Origin: Altererythrobacter sp.
GTDB taxonomy: Bacteria > Pseudomonadota > Alphaproteobacteria > Sphingomonadales > Sphingomonadaceae
Assembly (NCBI GenBank): GCA_023299945.1
Contig: JALZVZ010000358.1
Location: 1 to 13,014, forward strand
Direction of reading: 5' to 3'
DNA length: 13,014 nucleotides
The notes under the pieces are model-generated. The model had not been told where the DNA came from and searched no databases. It saw nothing but the letters and a program-made list of their open reading frames with translations. Each line of letters starts with the position of its first letter. Within the stretch, counting starts at the first letter, position 1. A program made the translations under genes and the position numbers. Shown here piece after piece: positions 7,144 to 13,014 of the stretch.

Positions 7144-7815
7144 ATGAGTAGGATGTCCGCAATTGAATCTCGGCGTGATGATACGCCCGTGCCCTACCGT
7201 GCAGCATTGGCGGCGATGGAGGCGCGCAATGCAGCGATCCATGAAGGCGGTGCGGCGGAGCAGATTTGGCTTCTGGAGCATCCCCCCGTCTATACAGCAG
7301 GCACCAGCGCCGATGGCGCAGAAATGCTCGACCCGCGTTTCGAAGTGGTCGAAGCCGGGCGCGGCGGGCGCTATACCTATCACGGGCCGGGGCAGCGAGT
7401 TGGCTATGTCATGCTCGATTTGACAAAGCGCGGCCGCGATGTGCGCGCATTTGTGCATGCGCTGGAGGATTGGGTGATCGCGACATTGAGCGATTTTGAT
7501 GTCGAGGCGTGGAGCGTGCCGGACCGAGTTGGCATTTGGACCAAGGATGTTGATGGGCGCGAGGCCAAGATCGGAGCCATCGGAGTGCGAGTGCGGCGCT
7601 GGGTGACGATGCATGGGTTTTCGGTCAATCTATCGCCTGATTTGGAACATTTCTCTGGCATTGTCCCTTGCGGCATTGACGCGTTCGGCGTGACCAGCAT
7701 GGCGCGGCTGGGGCTGGATGTCAGCAATGCGCAGTGGGACGCAGCATTGATGGCGCGGGGGGATGAATTTCTGGCGCAGCTTGCGAATTCACGGCAAAGC
7801 AGCAAAAGCGCATGA
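7144..7815 (+). CDS. lipB: Octanoyltransferase LipB
   Basis: Lipoyl(octanoyl) transferase, which moves octanoate from acyl carrier protein to the lipoyl domains of 2-oxoacid dehydrogenases and glycine cleavage H protein, before sulfur insertion by LipA. The 223 residues carry all hallmarks: [14 protein letters not shown], the [16 protein letters not shown] substrate loop, catalytic Lys142 in [10 protein letters not shown] and catalytic Cys176 in GIVPCGI (matching Lys135 and Cys169 of E. coli). The start is uncertain. ATG 7144 has AAAGG 4 bases upstream. ATG 7123 adds seven residues without a ribosome site, and ATG 7153 is also in frame; homology begins only after these. It is divergent from the membrane protein gene and is followed after 28 bases by a small lipoprotein gene. 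Confidence 0.93.
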   Translation: MSRMSAIESRRDDTPVPYRAALAAMEARNAAIHEGGAAEQIWLLEHPPVYTAGTSADGAEMLDPRFEVVEAGRGGRYTYHGPGQRVGYVMLDLTKRGRDVRAFVHALEDWVIATLSDFDVEAWSVPDRVGIWTKDVDGREAKIGAIGVRVRRWVTMHGFSVNLSPDLEHFSGIVPCGIDAFGVTSMARLGLDVSNAQWDAALMARGDEFLAQLANSRQSSKSA

Positions 7816-7843
7816 AGCACGATCAATCGAGGACATTATCGCA

Positions 7844-8101
7844 ATGACTGCCCGCACTATCCAGCTCGCCCCTTTCGCACTCATCATGGCTTTGGGCCTT
7901 GCGGCTTGCGATGATGAGCCTGTCGAAGCGCCCGCATCCAAGATTGATGATAAGGATCGCGGCGCTGTTGGCGAGGTTTTGGGCGGCACGATCAGCGACG
8001 AAATGATCCGGTATGAGGATATTCAATCGCGCGCGCCAACGATGAAGGATGCGCCGGAAGATGGCGGTTCTGATGATGATGGTGAGGCCGGCAAGGAATA
8101 A
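7844..8101 (+). CDS. Small acidic lipoprotein, unknown function
   Basis: An 85-residue predicted lipoprotein that I cannot assign to a family. Residues 1-21 form a signal peptide with a hydrophobic core ending in the lipobox LAAC, giving lipidated Cys22. The two residues after it are Asp-Asp; in E. coli Asp at +2 favours retention in the inner membrane, but whether this holds here is not known. The mature part is short, hydrophilic and acidic, with a run of Asp/Glu/Gly near the end (GGSDDDGEAG). ATG 7844 was chosen because it begins the signal peptide; GAGG lies 11 bases upstream. A longer in-frame reading from 7763 overlaps lipB and would bury the signal. It follows lipB by 28 bases and ends at a strong hairpin, so it is probably co-transcribed with lipB. 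Confidence 0.68.
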   Translation: MTARTIQLAPFALIMALGLAACDDEPVEAPASKIDDKDRGAVGEVLGGTISDEMIRYEDIQSRAPTMKDAPEDGGSDDDGEAGKE

Positions 8102-8108
8102 TAGGAGA

Positions 8109-8145
8109 ACTGGCGCTTAGTTAAAAGCGCCAGTCCCTATGTTTT
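8109..8145 (+). terminator. Hairpin terminator between the lipoprotein and the OYE gene
   Basis: A perfect 10-base-pair stem (arms 8109-8118 and 8125-8134, sequence ACTGGCGCTT and its complement) with a 6-base loop, followed by GTTTTA at 8141-8146. It lies between two convergent genes and starts 7 bases after the lipoprotein stop. It is read as a Rho-independent terminator for the lipB-lipoprotein transcript. The stem may also stop transcripts of the convergent reductase gene, though the T-tract on that side is weaker. Confidence 0.75.
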
Positions 8146-9256
8146 AGCCATCCATTGTTGGATAATCGATGTATCCCGCTTCTCCGGGGAAATACCAACT
8201 CTTTGGCACATCTTTGTTAGGCGCCCATTCAGCCCCTTTTGCGATCCGATCGGCCAGATCAGGGTTGGAAATATAGGGCCGACCAAAACTAACCGCATCG
8301 CACAATCCGCTCTCAATATCGCGCACTGCTTCCTCGGCGCTGTAATCGGAATTGAGCACCAAGGGCCCTTTGTAAATTTCGCGGATCATTGGGCTTTGTT
8401 TAGGGACATCGGTCTGACCAAATGTGCCCTCTGGTCCCGGTTCGCGCAGCTCAAGGAAGGCAAGGTTCAAATCCTGCACAACCTGCGTAGCGGCGGCAAA
8501 TGTGCCTGCCGGATCGCTGTCATCGCACCCTTGCGAGTCGCCATTGGGCGACAGGCGAACACCAACGCGGTCTGAGCCCCAAACGTCGATCAATGCCTCC
8601 AACACTTCGCGCAGAAGGCGCACGCGGTTTTCAGCAGGGCCGCCATATTCGTCTTCGCGCAAGTTGGTTCCATCGCGAATAAACTGATCGATCAAATAGC
8701 CGTTGGCGCTGTGCAATTGCACCCCGTCAAAGCCTGCCTCTTTCGCCTTTTCAGCGGCATTGCGGTAATCACCGATAAGGCGCGGAATTTCATCAAGCCG
8801 CAATGCGCGCGCTTGCTCATTATCCTTGCGCCCCTCTGGCGTGTGGGCATGGCCCGGCGCCGTTGTGGCCGAGGCAGAGACACCCGGCTCGCCGTCCAAG
8901 AAGTAAGGATGCACGATCCGGCCCATATGCCACAATTGTAGCACGATCTGCCCGCCTGCTTCGTGCACCGCCTTGGTGATTGGCTTCCAAGCCTCGGCCT
9001 GCTCATCAGACCAAATACCGGGGGCCGACGGCCAGCCAAGCCCTTCGCGGCTAATGCCGGTGGCTTCTGAGATAATCAGGCCAGCGCCTGCGCGCTGTTC
9101 GTAATAGGTCGCCATCATGTCATTGGGCACGAACATAGGCTCCGCCGCGCGGCCGCGTGTGAGCGGCGCCATAAAAATGCGGTTCTTTGCTTCAAGCGCA
9201 CCAATTTTCAGAGGTTTAAACAGCGTGTCGGTCAAAATTTTTGCTCCCGTCTTCAT
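8144..9256 (-). CDS. Old yellow enzyme-type alkene reductase (NemA-like)
   Basis: A 370-residue FMN-dependent ene-reductase of the old yellow enzyme family, which uses NAD(P)H to reduce activated C=C bonds of enals, enones, maleimides or nitro compounds in the cytoplasm. Landmarks: APLTRGR (Thr33 tuning the flavin), VLQLWHMGR with FMN-contacting Gln107, the substrate-binding pair His182 and Asn185 plus proton donor Tyr187 in LHSANGYLIDQF, the YGGPAENR segment and the phosphate-binding VSFGRPYISNPDL near the end of the barrel. The size is normal. The ATG at 9256 has only a weak TTGAG upstream. An in-frame TTG at 9235 has GGGAG 8 bases before it and would give a typical beginning (MTDTLFKPLKIG), so the true start may be 21 bases shorter. 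It is divergent from the EamA gene, 54 bases away. Confidence 0.92.
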   Translation of the reverse strand: MKTGAKILTDTLFKPLKIGALEAKNRIFMAPLTRGRAAEPMFVPNDMMATYYEQRAGAGLIISEATGISREGLGWPSAPGIWSDEQAEAWKPITKAVHEAGGQIVLQLWHMGRIVHPYFLDGEPGVSASATTAPGHAHTPEGRKDNEQARALRLDEIPRLIGDYRNAAEKAKEAGFDGVQLHSANGYLIDQFIRDGTNLREDEYGGPAENRVRLLREVLEALIDVWGSDRVGVRLSPNGDSQGCDDSDPAGTFAAATQVVQDLNLAFLELREPGPEGTFGQTDVPKQSPMIREIYKGPLVLNSDYSAEEAVRDIESGLCDAVSFGRPYISNPDLADRIAKGAEWAPNKDVPKSWYFPGEAGYIDYPTMDG

Positions 9257-9310
9257 ATGAAACTCAATGTGTGGCTTCGCATTGGCAGAAGGGGCGGCTA
9301 AGGCGCAAGC

Positions 9311-10255
9311 GTGAAAAATATGAGCGAAACCAAAATTGCTGGCTGGGCGCTGCTATCCGCATTGCTAATCGGCAATGTCGCGCTGGCATTGGGGCCGTGG
9401 TTTGTGCGCCTGACAGACACAGGGCCAGTGTCGGCAGGATTTTGGCGTCTGTTTCTCGCGCTGCCGTTTTTGCTGATCTTAGCGCGGGCCAATGCGCAGC
9501 CTTTGGGCGGGATACCGCGCCGGACCTTGGTGCTGGTCGCCATTGGTTCAACCGCCTTTGCGCTGGATCTGGCGAGCTGGCATATCGGCATTGGCATGAC
9601 GCGGCTGGGCAATGCCACATTGTTTGGCAATGCGGGATCGGTGTTGCTGATGATTTGGGGCTTCATCATCGCGCGCAGCCTGCCACGGCGCGGTGAGTGG
9701 CTGGCGATTATTTGTGCGCTTTTAGGCGCGGCGATATTGCTGGGGCGCAGTCTGGAGATTTCCACGACCAGCTTTGTCGGCGATTTGTTCTGCCTGACGG
9801 CGGGCGTGCTTTACGCGGTTTACCTCGTGAATTTGCAAGGTGCACGCCAGAGCAAGGGTACAGAATTGGGCGCATGGAGCCTGTTGGTATGGGTGAGCAT
9901 TTTCGCCTGTCCAGTATTGCTGGGCGTGGCAATCGCATTGGGCGAGCCGATCTGGCCAACCAATTGGACGCCGGTTCTAATCCTTGTCATCACTAGCCAG
10001 ATTATCGGGCAGGGTCTGCTGGTGTTTGCGCTCAAACATTTCCCGCCGCTCGTCATTGGATTGGCGTTGCTCACGCAGCCCGTCACCGCATCACTGGCGG
10101 GCTTTTTCGTGTTTGATGAGCGGCTGGGCGCGCTGGATTTCCTCGGCATGGCGCTGGTGGGATCGGCGCTGGTGCTGGCAAGAATTGCGACGGCTTCGGC
10201 CAATGCAAACAGCAAAATGTCGACGCCGCATGAAGCGGATGCTAATCCAAAATAA
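9311..10255 (+). CDS. EamA/DMT-superfamily transporter
   Basis: A 314-residue inner-membrane protein with about ten hydrophobic helices arranged as two EamA repeats, the fold of drug/metabolite transporters such as RhaT or YdcZ relatives. The first repeat has the typical VSAGFWRLFLALPFL helix (Gly-x-x-Arg) and RLGNATLFGNAGSVLL. The second ends with LTQPVTASLAGFFVFDERLGALDFLGMALVGSALVL, the recognisable EamA signature of a Pro-containing helix followed by (F/L)-x-E. The start is GTG at 9311, with AAGG 7 bases upstream; ATG 9320 in frame is too far from it. It is followed after 22 bases by the DUF885 gene, so they are probably an operon. Export of amino acids, metabolites or drugs is possible; the substrate is not predictable. 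Confidence 0.86.
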   Translation: MKNMSETKIAGWALLSALLIGNVALALGPWFVRLTDTGPVSAGFWRLFLALPFLLILARANAQPLGGIPRRTLVLVAIGSTAFALDLASWHIGIGMTRLGNATLFGNAGSVLLMIWGFIIARSLPRRGEWLAIICALLGAAILLGRSLEISTTSFVGDLFCLTAGVLYAVYLVNLQGARQSKGTELGAWSLLVWVSIFACPVLLGVAIALGEPIWPTNWTPVLILVITSQIIGQGLLVFALKHFPPLVIGLALLTQPVTASLAGFFVFDERLGALDFLGMALVGSALVLARIATASANANSKMSTPHEADANPK

Positions 10256-10277
10256 ATAGAGAAATAGGGGAAGATAC

Positions 10278-12077
10278 ATGCGCAAACATTCGCTCAAATT
10301 CGCCGCCATTCTGGCTGCTGCGACACTGCCCTTAGCAGGCTGTATGACGACGAATGAGCCTGCCCAAGCAGCCGCTGCCATCAGCGCGGATGCCGCATTT
10401 GAAGCGATGGCTGCCCGGTATATTGAGGGCGTGGCTGAACTCAATCCGGTCTATGCCACCGCGCTGGGCAATCATGCGCATGACACACGCCTTCCCGACG
10501 TGTCTGCCAGAGGCCGCGCGGATCAATACCGCTTTACCCAAGGGTTCGAAATCGCGCTCAAGACGATTGATTTTGCCCAGCTCAGCCGCGCCAATCAGGT
10601 TGATTATAAGCTGCTAGAAAATGCGCTCAACTATGCGCAATGGTCATCAGAAGAAGAGCAGCAATGGGCATGGAACCCGCAATATTATCATTCCGCGGCG
10701 TCCTCCTCGCTCTATAGTTTGGTGAGCCGCGATTACGCGCCATTTGCGCAGCGCCTGCCCAATGTCGTGGCGCGGATGGAGGCTTTGCCCGCATTCTTGG
10801 CGCAGGCCCGCGCGCAAGTGCAGATCGCCCGCGTGCCTAAAGTTCACGCCGAAACCGTGGCCAAGCAAAATGCCGGTATCATGGGGATCGTTAACGGGAT
10901 CATCGAACCCGAAGTCGCCAAATCAGGCCTAGATCGCACAGCATTTGATGCAGCGAAAACAGAGCTGGAGGCAGCGCTCGCGGAACATCAGACATGGCTG
11001 GATGATGTGGTTGTGCCTGGTGCGCAGGGCGAGTTTCGCCTCGGCGCGGATATGTATGCGCAGAAAATGGCCTATGCGCTGCAAACCGATATGAGCGTGG
11101 CGCAATTGAAGGCGCGGGCGGAGACAGCTTTCGATGAAACGCGTGCCGGTATGCTGGCTGTGTCGATGCAAATTGACGACTGCGGAAAAATACAGGGACG
11201 CAGCGAACAGGCGCGCCAGCAGGCGGTGATTTCTTGCGGGCTGGATGCCTCTTACGAAAACCGTGCGCCGCGTGATGGGCTGGAGGATGCTGCGCGCAAA
11301 ACTCTGGCGCAGGCTGAGGCATTCACTCAGGAACGCGGCTTTATCCGCATGGCCGGTAATGAAACGCAGATTATCACCATGCCCGAATTTTGGCAGGGCA
11401 ATGCGGTCGCCTATCTCGACAGCCCGCCGCCGCTGGAAAAGCATTTGCCGGCCTATTACGCAGTCTCGCCGATCCCCGATGCATGGTCAGAAGAGCAAGC
11501 CACCAGCTTCCTAAAAGAATACAATATTTCCATGCTGCATTTGCTTTCGATCCATGAAGGCACGCCGGGTCATGCGCTGCAATTGGAGCATTCCAACCGC
11601 TATGACGGGCTTCTGCGCGCAGTGCTGCAATCGGGTCCTTTTATCGAGGGCTGGGCGGTGTATTCCGAAAAAGTCGTCGCCGATGCGGGCTATCTCGGCG
11701 GAATGGAGACAGAGCAAGGCCGGTTCTTCTTGCTCAATGGTTTGAAGTTCCGCCTGCGCGCGGTCACGAACACTTTGCTGGACATTAAAATCCACACAGA
11801 AGGGATGGAGCGCGAAGAAGCGATGACCCTGATGATGACCGGCGCATTCCAGCAAGAGCGCGAGGCAGCGGGCAAATGGACGCGGGCGAATTTGTCCTCG
11901 ATCCAACTGCTGAGCTATTTCACCGGCTATGCCGAACATGTGGCTCTGCGCGCAGAAGCGGAGAAGCGCTGGGGCGATAATTTCGACGCGCGCAAATATC
12001 ACGACGGCGTGCTCGCCTATGGCTCTCCGCCAGTGAAATATGCGCGGGCGCTATTGTTTGAATTGCCGGTGGAGTGA
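10278..12077 (+). CDS. DUF885-family lipoprotein, putative zinc peptidase
   Basis: A 599-residue exported lipoprotein of the DUF885 family. The signal peptide ends in the lipobox LAGC with lipidated Cys22 followed by Met, compatible with outer-membrane anchoring. The C-terminal half carries the family's metalloprotease-like motif HEGTPGH at 426-432, with helix residues Glu457 and Glu464 (EGWAVYSE) as plausible metal ligand or structural partners. Motif and family suggest a zinc-dependent peptidase, but I know of no substrate to assign. An AGGGGA site lies 6 bases before the ATG, giving a firm start. It sits 22 bases after the EamA gene. Downstream, a palindrome at 12092-12111 begins 14 bases after the stop and could end its transcript. 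Length is normal for the family. Confidence 0.87.
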   Translation: MRKHSLKFAAILAAATLPLAGCMTTNEPAQAAAAISADAAFEAMAARYIEGVAELNPVYATALGNHAHDTRLPDVSARGRADQYRFTQGFEIALKTIDFAQLSRANQVDYKLLENALNYAQWSSEEEQQWAWNPQYYHSAASSSLYSLVSRDYAPFAQRLPNVVARMEALPAFLAQARAQVQIARVPKVHAETVAKQNAGIMGIVNGIIEPEVAKSGLDRTAFDAAKTELEAALAEHQTWLDDVVVPGAQGEFRLGADMYAQKMAYALQTDMSVAQLKARAETAFDETRAGMLAVSMQIDDCGKIQGRSEQARQQAVISCGLDASYENRAPRDGLEDAARKTLAQAEAFTQERGFIRMAGNETQIITMPEFWQGNAVAYLDSPPPLEKHLPAYYAVSPIPDAWSEEQATSFLKEYNISMLHLLSIHEGTPGHALQLEHSNRYDGLLRAVLQSGPFIEGWAVYSEKVVADAGYLGGMETEQGRFFLLNGLKFRLRAVTNTLLDIKIHTEGMEREEAMTLMMTGAFQQEREAAGKWTRANLSSIQLLSYFTGYAEHVALRAEAEKRWGDNFDARKYHDGVLAYGSPPVKYARALLFELPVE

Positions 12078-12087
12078 GTTCTGCCTT

Positions 12088-12115
12088 CGTCATCCCAGCG
12101 AAAGCTGGGATCTCC
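12088..12115 (+). repeat. Left REP-like palindrome
   Basis: CGTCA leads into a perfect 8-base-pair hairpin (ATCCCAGC at 12092-12099, GAAA loop, GCTGGGAT at 12104-12111), then CTCC. It sits between the DUF885 stop and the GIY-YIG start. The inverted partner is at 12439-12465. Confidence 0.75.
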
Positions 12116-12139
12116 CTCAGTCTTGCTCAAGGATGAAAT

Positions 12140-12433
12140 GTGAAGCAGGGTGGCCATGTCTATATTATGACAAATAGGCCAGGCGGTGTGCTTTACATCG
12201 GCGTAACCGCTGATCTTGTAGCTCGCGCCGCACAGCACCGAGCAGGTGAAGGTAGCGGTTTCACATCACGTTATAATTGTACGCGCCTTGTCTATGTGGA
12301 AGACTATCCCACCATTGAAGAAGCGATTACGCGTGAGAAAGCGATGAAGGCATGGAAACGTGCTTGGAAAGTTGCGGCAATTGAGAAGATCAACCCCGAT
12401 TGGGATGATCTTTACTTTCAGCTCAACGCGTGA
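12140..12433 (+). CDS. Small GIY-YIG endonuclease-domain protein
   Basis: A 97-residue stand-alone GIY-YIG domain of the UPF0213/COG2827 type. Landmarks: HVYIMTN (the GIY strand) and VLYIGVT (the YIG strand) at about 7-22, Arg and His in RAAQHRAGEGSGFTSRYN, the ITREKAMKAWKR helix with the catalytic-type Glu, and IEKINPDWDDL at the end. The fold cuts DNA in UvrC and homing endonucleases; the role of the small solitary versions is unknown. The start is GTG at 12140, with AAGGA 6 bases upstream. By hand count it is about 50% GC, against about 55% in sampled lines of the neighbouring DUF885 gene, a small difference. It lies between two inverted palindromes, the left ending 24 bases before its start and the right beginning 5 bases after its stop. 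Confidence 0.87.
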   Translation: MKQGGHVYIMTNRPGGVLYIGVTADLVARAAQHRAGEGSGFTSRYNCTRLVYVEDYPTIEEAITREKAMKAWKRAWKVAAIEKINPDWDDLYFQLNA

Positions 12434-12438
12434 CGGAT

Positions 12439-12465
12439 GAGACCCCAGCCTTCGCTGGGGTGACG
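12439..12465 (-). repeat. Right REP-like palindrome, inverted copy
   Basis: Read on the minus strand it begins CGTCA and forms a perfect 8-base-pair hairpin (ACCCCAGC, GAAG loop, GCTGGGGT; plus-strand arms 12442-12449 and 12454-12461), then CTC. It matches the left copy except for one base pair of the stem changed on both sides and one loop base. It lies between the stops of the GIY-YIG gene and nadA, so it may terminate both. Confidence 0.75.
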
Positions 12466-12473
12466 TATTGTCC

Positions 12474-13014
12474 TTAAGCCAAATCGCCCTTGCCGACCGT
12501 GTCGCTCGCCATTTCTAGCATGGCGTCGAGGCTCTTCTTCGCATCCAAGCGCAATTGCTCTTCGATGATGATTTGCGGCTCCAGATCGCGCAGGGCGGTG
12601 TAGAGCTTTTCCATCGTGTTGAGCGCCATGTATGGGCAGATATTGCAGCTGCAATTGCCGTCTGCGCCCGGTGCGCCGATGAAGTTCTTGCTCGGCAAAG
12701 CCTTTTCCATCTGGTGGATGATATGCGGCTCTGTTGCGACGATTAGAGTATCGCCTTCAAACTCGCCAGCAAACTTCAAAATACCGCTGGTTGAGCCAAC
12801 ATAATCGGCATGATCGACGATTGTCGGCGGGCATTCGGGGTGCGCAGCGATGGGCGCATCGGGATGCTTCTCTTTTAGCTTCAGCAATTCCGTTTCTGAA
12901 AACGCTTCGTGAACGATACAAACACCGGGCCATAGCAGCATTTCACGGTCAAATTTGCGTGACAAATAGCCGCCCAAATGCCGGTCAGGGCCAAAGATGA
13001 TTTTCTGATCCCGC
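12474..13014 (-). CDS. nadA: Quinolinate synthase NadA, C-terminal part
   Basis: The last 179 codons of quinolinate synthase; the N-terminus lies beyond the window. The enzyme condenses iminoaspartate with dihydroxyacetone phosphate to quinolinate in de novo NAD synthesis, using a [4Fe-4S] cluster. Evidence: IIFGPDRHLGGY, then LWPGVCIVHEAFS with the conserved cluster Cys, AHPECPPTIVDHADYVGSTSGI, and the C-terminal CSCNICPYMALN with the other visible conserved cysteines. All motifs are in the normal order and spacing. The reading frame stays open to the window end through a TTG-encoded Leu, not a start. It ends 8 bases from the right palindrome of the GIY-YIG unit, on the opposite strand. Confidence 0.93.
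   Translation of the reverse strand, partial: RDQKIIFGPDRHLGGYLSRKFDREMLLWPGVCIVHEAFSETELLKLKEKHPDAPIAAHPECPPTIVDHADYVGSTSGILKFAGEFEGDTLIVATEPHIIHQMEKALPSKNFIGAPGADGNCSCNICPYMALNTMEKLYTALRDLEPQIIIEEQLRLDAKKSLDAMLEMASDTVGKGDLA

Larger units (their letters stand above)
12088..12465. mobile_element. Candidate GIY-YIG unit bounded by inverted palindromes
   Basis: The GIY-YIG gene fills the space between two palindromes in opposite orientation, each bearing CGTCA at its outer end (12088-12092 on plus, 12465-12461 on minus). The whole is 378 bases. The arrangement resembles REP elements flanking a RAYT gene, but with a GIY-YIG nuclease in place of the tyrosine transposase. No target-site duplication is visible at the outer edges. 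Mobility is an inference; the palindromes might only be dispersed genomic repeats acting as terminators. Confidence 0.35.

Noticed and set aside
7090..7614. 174-codon open frame antisense to lipB
   Set aside because: lipB on the plus strand has all catalytic motifs; the antisense product resembles nothing and is rich in His, Cys and Arg, as expected of a shadow.
7763..8101. Long reading of the small lipoprotein from 7763
   Set aside because: It overlaps the end of lipB by 53 bases and places the signal peptide internally; the ATG at 7844 gives a clean lipoprotein start.
12017..12238. Minus-strand open frame across the left palindrome
   Set aside because: It runs antisense over the ends of two supported genes and the repeat, with no ribosome site or recognisable product.
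12088..12465. CRISPR-like repeat pair
   Set aside because: There are only two copies, inverted and 330 bases apart with a gene between them; no spacers or cas genes.

Overview
The window reads as an ordinary piece of alphaproteobacterial chromosome, most likely from Sphingomonadales (Erythrobacter-like). This is an inference from the moderate-to-high GC content, the style of the CheA, LipB, old yellow enzyme and NadA proteins, and the short palindromes around a GIY-YIG gene, which resemble dispersed palindromes common in this group. Genes are densely packed on both strands. No tRNA, rRNA, CRISPR array, prophage or insertion sequence is visible, and no gene-free stretch exceeds about 200 bases.

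Region 1 (1-2746, minus strand) is a chemotaxis operon read right to left: cheA, then cheW (TAATG overlap), then a CheY-like response regulator cut by the window edge. CheA has an HPt domain, no recognisable P2 domain, dimerisation and ATPase domains, and two CheW-like C-terminal segments. Region 2 (2941-4758, plus strand) is a likely operon: a class II aldolase/adducin-family protein, an orphan two-cluster [2Fe-2S] protein with a low-complexity tail, and a small ArsC-family reductase coupled to it by an ATGA overlap. Region 3 (4775-7078, minus strand) holds an MFS exporter and a glycine/alanine-rich multi-spanning membrane protein.

Region 4 (7144-8101, plus strand) has lipB (octanoyltransferase of lipoic acid synthesis) and a tiny acidic lipoprotein, ended by a strong hairpin that also serves the convergent old yellow enzyme-type reductase (8144-9256, minus). 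Region 5 (9311-12077, plus strand) pairs an EamA/DMT transporter with a large DUF885-family lipoprotein, a putative zinc peptidase. Region 6 (12088-12465) is a 97-residue GIY-YIG protein bracketed by two inverted 20-base palindromes that differ by a compensatory base-pair change. The window ends inside nadA (quinolinate synthase, minus strand).

Most of the window is core metabolism, transport and chemotaxis. The most unusual structure is the GIY-YIG gene between inverted, covarying palindromes, which looks like a compact candidate mobile or REP-type unit. The second is the orphan Fe-S protein coupled to ArsC. Neither is proven to be a new system from this sequence alone.
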